Below are positions 23,020-32,695 of a stretch of DNA of 64,000 nt, in pieces. Where the stretch lies: NCBI RefSeq assembly GCF_007005445.1, contig NZ_CP041387.1, forward strand, positions 4,479,501-4,543,500. Reading direction: 5' to 3'. Every line of letters starts with the position of its first letter. Positions within the stretch are counted from its first letter, which is position 1. Both the position numbers and the translations under genes were made by a program. This stretch comes from Rhodopseudomonas palustris (GTDB lineage Bacteria; Pseudomonadota; Alphaproteobacteria; Rhizobiales; Xanthobacteraceae). The notes below the pieces were generated by a model that worked only from the letters and a program-made list of their open reading frames with translations, made no database searches and was not told where the DNA came from.

Positions 23020-23433
23020 TTAAACTCCGGATGCCATTTTGAAGATCGCAAAGATCGCGGCGAGCGCCACGGCGATCGAGAAGAAGTTGTTGGCCATCAC
23101 CGTGACCAGCTTGAGCTTTTCGTTCTGGATATAGTCTTCGATCACCACCTGCATGCCGATCTTCATGTGGATCGCAGAGGCGATGATGAACAGGATCATG
23201 ACCAGCGCGATCAGCGGCGAGCCGAGGATCTGGGCGGCGGCGGCCTGATTACGGCCGAGCAGCATCATGATCACCACGATGGTCGGCAGGATCAGCAGCG
23301 TCATCGCCACGCCGGTGATGCGCTGGCGCCAGAAATCCGAGGTTCCGGAACCGGCGGGGCCGAATTTGCGCACCTTGCCGATCGGGGTCCGCATCGAGGT
23401 CGGCTTGCGCGCGCCGTGCGCGTCGCCGCTCAT
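23020..23433 (-). CDS. sdhD: Succinate dehydrogenase membrane anchor subunit
   Basis: 137 residues, three membrane helices. HMKIGMQVVIEDYIQNEKLK carries the probable haem-region histidine and the conserved acidic-tyrosine pair near the quinone site. The start MSGDAHGARKP overlaps the sdhC stop by four bases. It anchors SdhAB with SdhC. Confidence 0.93.
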   Translation of the reverse strand: MSGDAHGARKPTSMRTPIGKVRKFGPAGSGTSDFWRQRITGVAMTLLILPTIVVIMMLLGRNQAAAAQILGSPLIALVMILFIIASAIHMKIGMQVVIEDYIQNEKLKLVTVMANNFFSIAVALAAIFAIFKMASGV

Positions 23434-23828
23434 CGCGCCACCCCCATCGAGTAGGCGATCACCCAGAGCAGCACCGTCAGTACGATGCCGCCGATCAGTG
23501 CCGCCCAGGTCAGCCATTCGCGGTCGGCGGTCTTGAAGCCGTAGCCGAGGTCCCAGACGAAATGCCGTACGCCGCTGAGCAGATGGTGCATCAGCGCCCA
23601 GGTATAGCCGAACACGATGAGCCGGCCGATCCAGCTCCCGGTAAAGGCTTGGACGTTGGCATAGGCCGCCGGGCCGGCGGCGCAGGCGATCAGCCACCAA
23701 GCCAGCAACAGGGTTCCGGAATACAGGGCAATGCCGGTGGCGCGATGAACGATGGACATCGTCATCGTCAGGCTCCAGCGGTAAGCCTGCATGTGGGGCG
23801 AAAGTGGTCGTTCGATCCTGGCGGTCAT
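23430..23828 (-). CDS. sdhC: Succinate dehydrogenase cytochrome b556 subunit
   Basis: 132 residues, three membrane helices. The quinone-site serine and arginine lie in MSIVHRATG (Ser25, Arg29), and the haem ligand is probably His82 in HLLSGVRHFVWD, aligned with E. coli His84. First gene of sdhCDAB. A plausible vegetative promoter lies 60-90 bases upstream. Confidence 0.95.
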   Translation of the reverse strand: MTARIERPLSPHMQAYRWSLTMTMSIVHRATGIALYSGTLLLAWWLIACAAGPAAYANVQAFTGSWIGRLIVFGYTWALMHHLLSGVRHFVWDLGYGFKTADREWLTWAALIGGIVLTVLLWVIAYSMGVAR

Positions 23829-23889
23829 CGGCTCAATCGGTTGGCGGCGAGCGGACAGGGCCCCGGGGAGAGGCTCGCGAAGGTGCCTC

Positions 23890-23918
23890 TATTTACGAAG
23901 CCCGTTCAATCAGCGCAA
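23890..23918 (-). promoter_or_regulatory. Predicted sigma-70 promoter of sdhCDAB
   Basis: On the minus strand TTGCGC is followed by a 17-base spacer and TAAATA, placing transcription start about 55 bases before the sdhC ATG. The rest of 23829-24208 (380 bases between divergent genes) shows no gene or repeat that I recognise. Confidence 0.4.
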
Positions 23919-24208
23919 CGATGAAATGACATTGACAGAAGTTGAATTCATTTCTTGAAGTCCCGTCGATGCAAATCCTTGCGAGCCATCCCCGGCGACC
24001 GGGGCGGGTTCGGCGCTGAAGTTCGATTCACAACCAGCGGACCCTGTCCGCCGGCTGTCGCCAAGACCGGCGGTGCCGGCTTGGTGCGAACTGGACGAAT
24101 TCTGATCGACAACCCGCGGCGCGACTTTCGCGACTTTTGGCAGCGTGCGACAGTTTGGCCGGCCTCGCCAGTATTTTTGATTCCGCAGTCCACCACCGCA
24201 CTGTTGCA

Positions 24209-25156
24209 ATGAGTCACGACCACCACCACCACCACCACGGGCCGGGCGCGGCTCACGACGTCGGCGGTCACGACCACGTGCCGAAGGATTTCGGCCGCGC
24301 TTTCGCGATCGGCATCGCGCTCAACGTCGGCTTCGTGATCGCCGAGGCGGCATTCGGTTACTTCAGCAACTCGATGGCGCTGATCGCCGACGCAGGCCAC
24401 AATCTGTCCGACGTCGCCGGGCTGGTGGTGGCGTGGATCGCCGCCGGGCTGTCGAAGCGTCCGCCGTCGGCGCGCTATACCTACGGCCTGCGCGGCTCCT
24501 CGATCCTGGCGGCGCTGTTCAACGCGATCTTTCTGCTGCTCGCAGTCGGCGCGATCGGTTGGGAGGCGATCGTAAGGCTGTTCGCACCCGAGCCGGTCGC
24601 AGGTACTACGGTGATGATCGTCGCCGGGATCGGCATCGTCATCAATGCCGCCACCGCCTGGTTGTTCGCGTCCGGCCGCCACAGCGATCTCAACATCCGC
24701 GGCGCTTACTTGCATATGGCGGCGGATGCCGCGGTGTCGGCCGCCGTGGTGGTGGCCGGCGTGATCATCCTGGTTACCGGCTGGTACTGGATTGATCCGG
24801 CTGTGAGCCTGCTGGTCGCCGTGGTGATCGTGTGGGGCACCTGGGGGCTGCTCCGCGACTCCACCGCGCTGTCGCTCGCCGCGGTGCCGCGCGGCATCGA
24901 TCCGGCGGCGGTACGCACCTTCCTGTCGAAGCTCCCCGGCGTGACGCAGGTTCACGACCTGCATATCTGGGGGATGTCGACCACCGAAGTCGCGCTCACC
25001 TGCCATCTGGTGATGCCCGGCGGCGCGCCGGGCGATCCGTTCCTGGTCGACCTCGCCCACGAACTGCAGCACGATTTCGGCATCGCCCACACCACGGTGC
25101 AGATCGAGACCGACCCCGACACCGTGTGTGCGCTGGCGCCGGATCACGTGGTGTAG
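24209..25156 (+). CDS. Cation diffusion facilitator, CzcD/ZitB-type Zn2+ exporter
   Basis: 315 residues. It starts with a histidine-rich tail (MSHDHHHHHHGPG), then six membrane helices. Metal-site motifs ADAGHNLSDVAG in helix 2 and LHMAADAAVSAAVV in helix 5 are typical of Zn2+-transporting members. The C-terminal ferredoxin-like domain begins near LPGVTQVHDLHIWGMS. It exports Zn2+ or similar ions using the proton gradient. The ATG before the His run is preferred over an upstream open frame. Divergent from sdhC. Confidence 0.93.
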   Translation: MSHDHHHHHHGPGAAHDVGGHDHVPKDFGRAFAIGIALNVGFVIAEAAFGYFSNSMALIADAGHNLSDVAGLVVAWIAAGLSKRPPSARYTYGLRGSSILAALFNAIFLLLAVGAIGWEAIVRLFAPEPVAGTTVMIVAGIGIVINAATAWLFASGRHSDLNIRGAYLHMAADAAVSAAVVVAGVIILVTGWYWIDPAVSLLVAVVIVWGTWGLLRDSTALSLAAVPRGIDPAAVRTFLSKLPGVTQVHDLHIWGMSTTEVALTCHLVMPGGAPGDPFLVDLAHELQHDFGIAHTTVQIETDPDTVCALAPDHVV

Positions 25157-25214
25157 ATCCCTGCAAACGACGTCGTCGCTGATCGGGACCATTTGTGAGG
25201 CAAGGAGCCCGTAG

Positions 25215-25330
25215 CTCCCCTCCCCCTTGCGGGGAGGGGTCGGGGGTGGGGGGCCACGGGCACTGTGCTCGCGGCACCCCCACCCCGGCCTCCGCTGCGC
25301 TCGGCCGACCCTCCCCGCAAGGGGGAGGGG
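25215..25330. repeat. Palindromic repeat, family B
   Basis: The arms CTCCCCTCCCCCTTGCGGGG and CCCCGCAAGGGGGAGGGG, with inner GGGGGTGGGG/CACCCCCACCCC segments, are the same family as the copy inside the RluA gene. It lies in the 299 bases between convergent genes, which otherwise hold only the family A arm at 25385. Confidence 0.88.
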
Positions 25331-25384
25331 CTCAATCAGCGCCTCGCACCATCAAAGCCGTAGTTAGTTCGGCCGCCATCGACT

Positions 25385-25422
25385 GTCATTCCGGGTTCGC
25401 GCTGCGCGCGCCCCGGAATGAC
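25385..25422. repeat. Palindromic repeat, family A, short form
   Basis: A compact hairpin GTCATTCCGGGTTCGCG / GCGCGCCCCGGAATGAC without the usual centre. Read on the minus strand it sits 35 bases after the matB stop and may help end that transcript. Confidence 0.75.
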
Positions 25423-25455
25423 GGCGCGAGTGGAAAGTGACGGCGCGGCGCGCGA

Positions 25456-26967
25456 TTACTTGTAAATGTCCTTGTAGGTCTCGCGCAGGACGTTCTTCTG
25501 GACCTTGCCCATGGTGTTGCGCGGCAGGTCGTCGACGAAGATCACCTTCTTCGGCATCTTGAACTTGGCGAGCTGGCCGTCGAGCCCCTTGATCACCTGC
25601 GCTTCGTCGATGCTGGCGCCCTTGTCGCGCACCACGACGGCGGTGACGCCTTCGCCGAAATCGGCGTGCGGCACGCCGATCACCGCGGATTCGACCACGC
25701 CCGGCATGGCGTCGATCTCGCTCTCGATTTCCTTCGGATAGACGTTGAAGCCGCCGGTGATCACCAGATCCTTGCCGCGGCCGAGGATGTGGACGTAACC
25801 GCGCTCGTCGATCTTGCCGAGGTCGCCGGTGATGAAGAAGCCGTCGTCGCGGAACTCCGACTTGGTCTTCTCCGGCATCCGCCAATAGCCCTTGAACACG
25901 TTCGGGCCCTTCACCTCGATCATGCCGATCTCGCCACGCGGCAATTCGCGGCCGGTTTCCGGATCGGTCACGCGCGCCGACACGCCGGGCAGCGCCGGGC
26001 CGACCGCGCCGGGGACGCGGTCGCCGTCATACGGGTTCGAGGTATTCATGTTGGTTTCGGTCATGCCGTAGCGTTCGAGCACGGCGTGGCCGGTCTTCGC
26101 CGACCATTCGCGGTGGGTGTCGGCGAGCAGCGGCGCCGAGCCGGAGATGAACAGCCGCATATGGCTGGTGGTCTCCTTGGTGAGCCGCGGGCTTTGCAGC
26201 AGGCGGGTGTAGAACGTCGGCACGCCCATCAGCACGGTAGCGCGCGCCATCAGGTCGAGGATCCTGTCGGGATCGAACTTCGGCAGGAAGATCATCGATC
26301 CGCGCGCGAACAGCGTGACGTTGCTGGCCACGAACAGCCCGTGGGTGTGATAGATCGGCAGCGCGTGGATCAGCACGTCGTCCGGCGTGAAGCGCCAGAA
26401 TTCCACCAGTGTCAGCGAGTTCGACGCCAAATTGTCGTGGCTGAGCATCGCGCCCTTGGAGCGGCCGGTGGTGCCCGAGGTGTACAGAATCGCCGCGAGA
26501 TCGTCGTCGCCGCGTTCGACCGTGGCGAACGCCTCGCTGGCCTGGGCGGCCGCGTCGGTGAGCGAGCCCTGCCCGTCCGGCCCGAGCGTCTCCACCGTGG
26601 CGCCGACCTTGGCGGCGATCGCCGCGACGCCGTCGCGCCTGGACGGATCGCACACCACGATCTTCGGCTCGGCGTCGGTGATGAAGTAATCGAGCTCGTG
26701 CAGCGTGTAGGCGGTGTTGAGCGGCAGATACACGCCGCCTGCCCGCACCGTGGCGAGATACAGCACCAGCGCCTCGACCGACTTCTCGGTTTGCGCCGCA
26801 ACACGGTCGCCGACCTTCAGCCCCCGCGCCACCAGCACGTTGGCGACGCGCCCTGCCCGCGCCACCAGATCGGCGTAGCTGATCTTGTCGCCGGCCGCGG
26901 TTTCGATCGCGAGCTTGTGCGGGTCGTCGAGGCTGTCGAACAGGCGGGCGAACAGATTGGCGTTCAT
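25456..26967 (-). CDS. matB: Malonyl-CoA synthetase (acyl-CoA synthetase MatB)
   Basis: 503 residues. Adenylate-forming motifs: LYTSGTTGRSKGAM, ERYGMTETNMNTSNPYDG, GRGKDLVITGGFNVYPKEIE and the C-terminal PRNTMGKVQK. The lysine in PX4GK is residue 488, equal to the regulatory acetylation site I recall for R. palustris MatB. The TNMNTSNPYDG and PGAVGPALPG stretches fit malonate-specific members. It makes malonyl-CoA (or methylmalonyl-CoA) from the free acid, ATP and CoA. Monocistronic, without the matA decarboxylase or matC transporter nearby. Confidence 0.93.
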   Translation of the reverse strand: MNANLFARLFDSLDDPHKLAIETAAGDKISYADLVARAGRVANVLVARGLKVGDRVAAQTEKSVEALVLYLATVRAGGVYLPLNTAYTLHELDYFITDAEPKIVVCDPSRRDGVAAIAAKVGATVETLGPDGQGSLTDAAAQASEAFATVERGDDDLAAILYTSGTTGRSKGAMLSHDNLASNSLTLVEFWRFTPDDVLIHALPIYHTHGLFVASNVTLFARGSMIFLPKFDPDRILDLMARATVLMGVPTFYTRLLQSPRLTKETTSHMRLFISGSAPLLADTHREWSAKTGHAVLERYGMTETNMNTSNPYDGDRVPGAVGPALPGVSARVTDPETGRELPRGEIGMIEVKGPNVFKGYWRMPEKTKSEFRDDGFFITGDLGKIDERGYVHILGRGKDLVITGGFNVYPKEIESEIDAMPGVVESAVIGVPHADFGEGVTAVVVRDKGASIDEAQVIKGLDGQLAKFKMPKKVIFVDDLPRNTMGKVQKNVLRETYKDIYK

Positions 26968-27240
26968 GTCGGTGTTCCGGGCGCATCAGGTTGTCGGGAA
27001 AGCGCCGTTGATTAGCAAGAACGCTCAGGCCAGCGCAACGCCAGAACCGGACCGCGGCGCGCCTGAACGAACAGAACCGGTTTCGGTTTCACCCTGCGAC
27101 AAAAAAGAATTTCTGAAACGGCGCCGAAAAACTCCCGTAGCTCGCCGCGACGAGGCGCCGAGCCCTCGAAGGTGCACGCCAGCGTCACTCAACCTCGCCC
27201 GCGGCGATCGCGGGCAGCCATCACTCTCGGGAGACCAACC

Positions 27241-27816
27241 ATGACGAAGCGAATTGCTCTGCTGACCGCCGCCGCCTTCAGCGCTCTGGCGCTCGCCGGC
27301 ACCGTGACGGCCCCCGCCTCCGCCGAATCCGGCAAGATGATGAAGAGTTCCGGCGACACCGTGATGGTCGGCGGCGCGCCGATGTATCCGTCGAAAAACA
27401 TCGTCGAGAATGCCGCCAAGTCCAAGGATCACACCACGCTGGTGGCCGCCGTGAAGGCCGCCGGCCTGGTCAAGACGCTGGAGGGCAAGGGCCCGTTCAC
27501 CGTGTTCGCGCCGACCAACATGGCGTTCGACAAGCTGCCGGCCGGCACCGTCGACACGCTGGTGAAGCCGGAGAACAAGAAGCAGCTCACCAAGATCCTC
27601 ACCTACCACGTGGTGCCCGGCAAGCTCGAGGCCGCCGATCTCACCGATGGCAAGAAGCTCAAGACCGTCGAAGGCGAGACCCTGACGGTGAAGCGGATGG
27701 GCGACCAGGTGATGCTGATCGACACCAAGGGCGGCAGCTCGACCGTGACGATTCCGAACGTCAACCAGTCCAACGGCGTGATCCACGTGATCGATACCGT
27801 GCTGATGCCGTCGTAA
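27241..27816 (+). CDS. Secreted fasciclin-domain protein
   Basis: 191 residues from the ATG after a GGGAG ribosome site. A signal peptide ends near ASA-ES (residue 24). One FAS1 domain (about 55-190) has H1 GPFTVFAPTNMAFDKLP and H2 NGVIHVIDTVLMPS. FAS1 proteins act in adhesion or at the cell surface; the role here is not predictable. It lies upstream of the cytochrome b561/molybdoenzyme pair with a 223-base gap, so a functional link is only suggestive. Confidence 0.92.
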   Translation: MTKRIALLTAAAFSALALAGTVTAPASAESGKMMKSSGDTVMVGGAPMYPSKNIVENAAKSKDHTTLVAAVKAAGLVKTLEGKGPFTVFAPTNMAFDKLPAGTVDTLVKPENKKQLTKILTYHVVPGKLEAADLTDGKKLKTVEGETLTVKRMGDQVMLIDTKGGSSTVTIPNVNQSNGVIHVIDTVLMPS

Positions 27817-28039
27817 CGGCGACTCGCCTCCGCGGCGCTTGATGTCCCCCAGGCGCGGCGAAGGCTGCGGCAAGCTGCCGCGAACGAAGGCGCGGGCCGG
27901 GGACCGGCTCGCGCTTTCGTGATCCCGCTCTCGCGCGCAGTTGCGCGTCGGTCGACAGACGATCGATAATCGGCAGTAACGAAATCGGCGCATTGCCCGT
28001 AATGTCCGGTGCAACCGCTGTCTTTCAGGAAGAGGGCCG

Positions 28040-28678
28040 ATGGCGACCACCCTGACCGATCCTGCCCCGGCCACTCCAGCGCTCGCCGAAACCGGCGCCG
28101 TGCTGCAGCCGCTGTGGGTGAGGGTGATGCACTGGATCAACGCCGCCGCGCTGCTGGCGATGATCATGTCCGGCTGGCAGATCTACAACGCCGCACCGCT
28201 GTTCGACTTCCAGTTTTCACGCACGATCACGCTCGGCGGCTGGCTCGGCGGCGGCCTGCTGTGGCACTTCGCGGCGATGTGGGTGCTGGTGATCAACGGC
28301 GTGCTGTACGTCATGCTCGGTTTCGCCACCGGCCGATTCCGGCGCAGGCTGTGGCCGATCACGCTGTCGGGTGTAGTCTCCGACCTGTCGCAGGCAGTCC
28401 GCTTGCGGCTGTCGCACGACGATCTCGGCCGCTACAATTCGGTGCAGAAACTCCTGTATGTCGGCGTGCTGCTGGTCGGCCTGGTATCGGTGGCGTCGGG
28501 GCTGGCGATCTGGAAGCCGGTGCAGTTCCAGACCCTCACGTCGCTGCTCGGCGGCTACGATGCCGCACGCTACGTGCATTTTTTCGCGATGAGCGCGATT
28601 GTCGCGTTCTCGGCGATCCACATCGTGCTCGCCGCCCTCGTGCCCAAGGCACTGCGGGCGATGATTATCGGACGCTGA
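28040..28678 (+). CDS. Cytochrome b561-type membrane haem protein
   Basis: 212 residues, four to five membrane helices with haem-ligand histidines in RVMHWINAAAL, LLWHFAAMW, YVHFFAMSA and SAIHIVLAAL. It belongs to the Ni-hydrogenase/b561-like family. Twenty bases downstream begins a Tat-exported YedY-like molybdoenzyme, so it is very probably that enzyme's quinol-linked electron donor or acceptor. The ribosome site AGGAAGAGGG precedes the ATG. Confidence 0.88.
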   Translation: MATTLTDPAPATPALAETGAVLQPLWVRVMHWINAAALLAMIMSGWQIYNAAPLFDFQFSRTITLGGWLGGGLLWHFAAMWVLVINGVLYVMLGFATGRFRRRLWPITLSGVVSDLSQAVRLRLSHDDLGRYNSVQKLLYVGVLLVGLVSVASGLAIWKPVQFQTLTSLLGGYDAARYVHFFAMSAIVAFSAIHIVLAALVPKALRAMIIGR

Positions 28679-28697
28679 CGACACCAGGATCTCTCCC

Positions 28698-29477
28698 ATG
28701 CTGCGCATCAACAGACTGCTGATCCCGGGCGTCGACAAGAAGCTGCTGGTTCGCGACGCCGCCAGGCTGATGCCCGACGTGTCGCGGCGACGCTTCCTCG
28801 CCGGCGGCGCCAGCCTCGGCGCGCTGACGCTGCTGACCGGATGCGACGTCGTCGATGGCGCCTCGGCCGAGACGCTGCTCGCCAAGGTGTCGAAGTTCAA
28901 CGACGCCGTGCAGGCAGCGATCTTCAATCCGAACACGCTGGCGCCGACCTTCAGCGAAAGCGACATCACCCGGCCGTTCCCGTTCAACGCCTACTACGCG
29001 CTCGACCAGGCGCCCACGATCGACGGCGGCGACTGGAAGCTGGAAGTGTCCGGCCTGGTCCAGAACAACAAGAGCTGGACGCTGCAGGAGCTGACGCAGC
29101 TACCCGAGGTGTCGCAGATCACCCGTCACGTCTGCGTCGAAGGCTGGAGCGCGATCGGCCAGTGGAGCGGCGTGCGGCTGCGCGATTTCCTCGAGCTGAT
29201 CGGCGCAGACACCAAGGCGAACTACGTCTGGTTCCGCTGCGCCGACGATTACACCTCGCCGATCGACATGCCGACCGCGCTGCATCCGCAGACCCAGATG
29301 ACCTTCAAGTTCGGCGGCGAGATGCTGCCGCGCGCCTACGGCTACCCTATGAAGATCCGGATCCCGACCAAGCTCGGCTTCAAGAATCCGAAATACGTCG
29401 TGTCGATGGAAGTCACCAACGACTACAAGGGCGGCTATTGGGAAGACCAGGGCTACAACTCGTTCAGCGGATTGTAG
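28698..29477 (+). CDS. Tat-exported YedY-like molybdopterin oxidoreductase
   Basis: 259 residues. It begins with a twin-arginine signal (SRRRFLAGGASLGALTLL) that ends in a lipobox-like LTGC (Cys49), so it may be a membrane-anchored lipoprotein. The sulfite-oxidase-type Mo-pterin domain has RHVCVEGWSAIGQWSG, where Cys146 should ligate molybdenum, and the distal YPMKIRIPTKLGFKNPKYV. Related MsrP repairs oxidised methionine in the periplasm, but its partner MsrQ is of a different haem family from the b561 gene here, so the substrate is open. Confidence 0.9.
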   Translation: MLRINRLLIPGVDKKLLVRDAARLMPDVSRRRFLAGGASLGALTLLTGCDVVDGASAETLLAKVSKFNDAVQAAIFNPNTLAPTFSESDITRPFPFNAYYALDQAPTIDGGDWKLEVSGLVQNNKSWTLQELTQLPEVSQITRHVCVEGWSAIGQWSGVRLRDFLELIGADTKANYVWFRCADDYTSPIDMPTALHPQTQMTFKFGGEMLPRAYGYPMKIRIPTKLGFKNPKYVVSMEVTNDYKGGYWEDQGYNSFSGL

Positions 29478-29495
29478 CGCACTCTCCCCTCGCCG

Positions 29496-29620
29496 GTGAT
29501 TCCGGGGCACGCGCAAAGCGCGTGAACCCGGAATCCAGAGCAGCCCTGCGAACGGCCCCGCCGGGTGCCCTGAACGTCGGGATTCCGGGTTCGCGAGCTG
29601 CGCCCGCGCTCCGGAATGAC
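29496..29620. repeat. Palindromic repeat, family A, long centre
   Basis: The arms GTGATTCCGGGGCACGCG and GCGCTCCGGAATGAC, with inner GAACCCGGAATCC/GGGATTCCGGGTTC, enclose an unusually long centre. It separates the convergent molybdoenzyme and MFS genes. Confidence 0.85.
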
Positions 29621-29631
29621 ACCTCGTGGAA

Positions 29632-30825
29632 TCAACTCGCGCACCGCAGCGGTCGTTGAAACGCCGACAGCAGCGCCCCCAGCGCCAGCGTCGCGGCCGA
29701 GACGGCGAGCGCCGAGGACAGCGAGTCGATCGCGTCGGTGATGGCGCCGACCACCAGCGGGCCGAGGGTCTGACCGATGCCGAACGCGATCGTCATCGCG
29801 GCGATCGCGCCGGGCCAGGCCGCCTGCGGATAGTTGAAGCGGACGAAGGCGGTGGTCGAGGCCACCACCGCGAAGAACGACACCCCGAACACCAGCGCCG
29901 AGGTCGCCAGCATCAATGGCGACAGGCTGAACAGCGGCAGCACCGCGCCGACCGCATTGACCGCCAGGATGATGGTGGTCGACAGCCCGCCGCGATGCAG
30001 CGCCATCACCCGGCGCCACACCCAGGGCGTGACGAAGGCGCTGATCCCGATCAGGCACCAGAACGCGCTCTGGGCCGCTGCGCCGCCGCCGGCGTCGCGC
30101 ACATAGGCGATCATGAAGGTCATGTAGGCGATGTAGCCGGCACCGAACATGAAGTAGCCGGCCAGATAGATCAGCACCGGCGCGATCCGGAACGGCGCGG
30201 CGCGGCCGCCGCCGAGCCCGGCATCGACCCCGATCGGCGCCAGCAGCACCGGCAGCGTCATCGCGGCCGACAGCGCGGCAAGCACCAGCCATCCCAGCCA
30301 CCACGAGCCCGGTCCGGCCGCCTGCAGCAGAAACGGCGCGATCAGCCCCGATGACAGGATGCCGATGCCGGGGCCGGCGTAGAACAGGCTGAGCAGGAAT
30401 GCCGAGCGCGCCGGCTGCGCCTGGGCGATCGTGGTGGCGAGCGCTCCCCCGGCCACGAATGCCAGCGCCGCGCCGACCCCGGCGATCAGCCGGGCTCCCG
30501 ACAGCACCGCGAAATTCCCCGAGATCGCGCACAAGGCCAGCGAAAGCACGCAGGCCAGCGTCCCGGCCCGGACGATCGCCGCCATGCCGAACCGCGCGAC
30601 CAGCCGGGACGTCACCAGCGCGCCGACGAGATAGCCGGCCGCATTGATGGTATTCATGAATCCTGCCGCCGAATACGACCAGGCGAGGCTGTCGCGCATG
30701 TCCGGCAGCAGCAGCGAATAGGCAAAGCGGCCGATGCCCAGCCCCACGGTCGGCGCAAGCGACAGGATCAGGATCAGGCGCGCCGGATGAGCAGGCGCCG
30801 CCTCGGTGCGGTCGAGCAGTGTCAA
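29632..30825 (-). CDS. MFS transporter, YbfB/YjiJ type
   Basis: About 397 residues with twelve membrane helices. The first helix [27 protein letters not shown] is characteristic of the YbfB/YjiJ branch. The start is uncertain: the frame opens at 30972, but the likeliest start is a TTG at 30825 preceded by GGGAG, since residues upstream look non-coding. Substrate unknown. Its start is 222 bases from leuB, divergent, with a palindromic repeat between them. Confidence 0.8.
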   Translation of the reverse strand: MTLLDRTEAAPAHPARLILILSLAPTVGLGIGRFAYSLLLPDMRDSLAWSYSAAGFMNTINAAGYLVGALVTSRLVARFGMAAIVRAGTLACVLSLALCAISGNFAVLSGARLIAGVGAALAFVAGGALATTIAQAQPARSAFLLSLFYAGPGIGILSSGLIAPFLLQAAGPGSWWLGWLVLAALSAAMTLPVLLAPIGVDAGLGGGRAAPFRIAPVLIYLAGYFMFGAGYIAYMTFMIAYVRDAGGGAAAQSAFWCLIGISAFVTPWVWRRVMALHRGGLSTTIILAVNAVGAVLPLFSLSPLMLATSALVFGVSFFAVVASTTAFVRFNYPQAAWPGAIAAMTIAFGIGQTLGPLVVGAITDAIDSLSSALAVSAATLALGALLSAFQRPLRCAS

Positions 30826-30947
30826 GCGTTTCTCCCGCCGCCATTCTGGCAGCCGCCCCGCCCGACCGGCAAGCAGCCGCTGCGCAACACTGTCTTGCCA
30901 AGCCCGCACCGGCGATCTAGCACTCGGCCCCGCGAATTCCTCACGGC

Positions 30948-31024
30948 GTCGTTGCCGGGCTCGACCCGGCAATCCAGCTTCTTGCGAGACGGATGGATGC
31001 CCGGGTCAAGCCCGGGCATGACGA
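30948..31024. repeat. Palindromic repeat, family C
   Basis: Two hairpins, TTGCCGGGCTCGACCCGGCAA and TGCCCGGGTCAAGCCCGGGCA, sit in inverted order with GTCGT/ACGAC ends. The same family is at 46721-46810; single-hairpin relatives occur near 34850, 35616 and 41039. This one lies just upstream of leuB. Confidence 0.85.
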
Positions 31025-31047
31025 CCTCCATTGATATCGAGGCTCAT

Positions 31048-32160
31048 ATGGCAACGCACAAACTGCTTCTTCTTCCCGGGGACGGCATCGGCACCGAAGT
31101 GATGGCCGAGGTCAGCCGGCTGATCGACTGGCTCAACAAGGCCGGCATTGCCAGCTTCGAGACCGAGCACGGGCTGGTCGGCGGCGCCGCCTATGATGCC
31201 GACAAGGTGGCGATCACCGACGCTACGATGGCGCTGGCGCACGCCTCCGACGCGGTGATCTTCGGCGCGGTCGGCGGTCCGAAGTGGGACGGCGTGCCGT
31301 ACGACGCCCGCCCCGAGGCCGGCCTGCTGCGGCTGCGCAAGGATCTCGGCCTGTTCGCCAATCTGCGCCCGGCGGTTTGCTACCCGGCGCTGGCGGATTC
31401 CTCCAGCCTGAAGCGCGACGTGGTCGAGGGCCTCGACATCATGATCGTCCGCGAGCTGACCGGCGGGGTGTATTTCGGCGAGCCGAAGACCATCACCGAC
31501 CTCGGAGGTGGCCAGAAGCGCGCGATCGACACCCAGGTCTACGACACCTACGAGATCGAGCGCATCGCTCGCGTCGCCTTCGACCTGGCGCAGAAACGCC
31601 GCAACAAGGTGACCTCGATGGAGAAGCGCAACGTCATGAAGACGGGCGTGCTCTGGAACGAGGTGGTGACCCAGGTGCACGACCGCGAATACAAGTCGGT
31701 GCAGCTCGAGCACCAGCTCGCCGATTCCGGCGGCATGAACCTCGTCAAGTGGCCGAAGCAGTTCGACGTCATCGTCACCGACAACCTGTTCGGCGACATG
31801 CTGTCCGACATCGCCGCGATGCTGACCGGCTCGCTCGGCATGCTGCCGTCGGCCTCGCTCGGCGCGGTCGACACCAAGACCGGCAAGCGCAAGTCGATGT
31901 ACGAGCCGGTGCACGGCTCGGCCCCGGACATCGCCGGCAAGGGCATGGCCAATCCGGTGGCGATGCTGGCCTCGTTCGGCATGGCGCTGCGCTATTCGCT
32001 CGACATGGGCGCGCTCGCCGACAAGCTCGATCAGGCGATCGCCGCGGTGCTGGCCAAGGGCCTGCGCACCGCCGACATCAAGAGCGAAGGCACCACCGTG
32101 GTGTCGACCTCGCAGATGGGCGAAGCGATCGTCGCCGAGATGCAGGCGCTGCACGGCTGA
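31048..32160 (+). CDS. leuB: 3-isopropylmalate dehydrogenase
   Basis: 370 residues. It oxidises and decarboxylates 3-isopropylmalate in leucine synthesis. Motifs: [24 protein letters not shown] (substrate loop), [26 protein letters not shown] (metal site) and [15 protein letters not shown] (NAD site). The start [15 protein letters not shown] fits the family; upstream open codons run into the palindromic repeat and are not coding. leuC and leuD are separate in the window, at 43738 and 41157. Confidence 0.97.
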   Translation: MATHKLLLLPGDGIGTEVMAEVSRLIDWLNKAGIASFETEHGLVGGAAYDADKVAITDATMALAHASDAVIFGAVGGPKWDGVPYDARPEAGLLRLRKDLGLFANLRPAVCYPALADSSSLKRDVVEGLDIMIVRELTGGVYFGEPKTITDLGGGQKRAIDTQVYDTYEIERIARVAFDLAQKRRNKVTSMEKRNVMKTGVLWNEVVTQVHDREYKSVQLEHQLADSGGMNLVKWPKQFDVIVTDNLFGDMLSDIAAMLTGSLGMLPSASLGAVDTKTGKRKSMYEPVHGSAPDIAGKGMANPVAMLASFGMALRYSLDMGALADKLDQAIAAVLAKGLRTADIKSEGTTVVSTSQMGEAIVAEMQALHG

Positions 32161-32263
32161 GGTGTTGCCGCATCCTTCGAGACGCCGCGGCCAGGCTCTT
32201 CGAGCCTCGCCCGGCGCCTCAGGATCGGGCGCCGGCGGGCGCTTTGATCGCCGGCTAAGGCTC

Positions 32264-32300
32264 AAACAAAACGCCCGGCTCACGCCGGGCGTTCGTGTTT
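32264..32300. terminator. Bidirectional terminator after leuB
   Basis: The stem AACGCCCGGC/GCCGGGCGTT has a short loop, with TTCGTGTTT on the + side and TTTTGTTT on the minus side. It serves leuB and the convergent small secreted protein. Confidence 0.85.
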
Positions 32301-32317
32301 CTGACAGGACGCGCCGA

Positions 32318-32695
32318 TCAGTACAGCGGGAAAGCGGTCGGATAGCCGCCGAGGTCGGACGCCGGGTTGAGCGGCCAGCGGTCGAGCGGACGCTGACCGT
32401 TCTCGCGGGCGAACGAATAACCCGGCGGGAAAGCGTAGTCGCTGAACTTGCGGTCGCCCGGCAGCACCTCGGTGCCGGCATCGAGCCAGGACCGCTTGGT
32501 GACGTAAACCCGGGTACGCGGACCGGACTGATAAACCACGTTCGGGCCGCGGGCGCCGTAGCGGATCTGGTCGGAGGTGCTGTAAACCCGCTTCTTCTTC
32601 GGCGCGGCATCGGCAGTGCTGGTGCCGATCAAGGCAACGGCGGCTGCCGCGAGCAGCACCGGCAACAGTCTGGCGGCAGTGGATTTCACGAGCAT
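32318..32695 (-). CDS. Conserved secreted hypothetical protein
   Basis: 125 residues from the ATG giving MLVKSTAARLLPVLLAAA; two further in-frame ATGs lie 6 and 8 codons upstream, but this one is preceded by a GGGGA ribosome site. The signal peptide ends at ADA-AP (about residue 31). The mature part is aromatic and arginine-rich (RTRVYVTKRSWLDAGTEVLPGDRKFSDYAFPPGYSF). I recognise no domain; it resembles small envelope proteins of Bradyrhizobiaceae. Monocistronic. Confidence 0.75.
   Translation of the reverse strand: MLVKSTAARLLPVLLAAAAVALIGTSTADAAPKKKRVYSTSDQIRYGARGPNVVYQSGPRTRVYVTKRSWLDAGTEVLPGDRKFSDYAFPPGYSFARENGQRPLDRWPLNPASDLGGYPTAFPLY

Noticed and set aside
20047..23454. An 1135-codon open frame on the + strand across sdhB and sdhA
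   Set aside because: It runs through several genes and a repeat and has no recognisable protein features.
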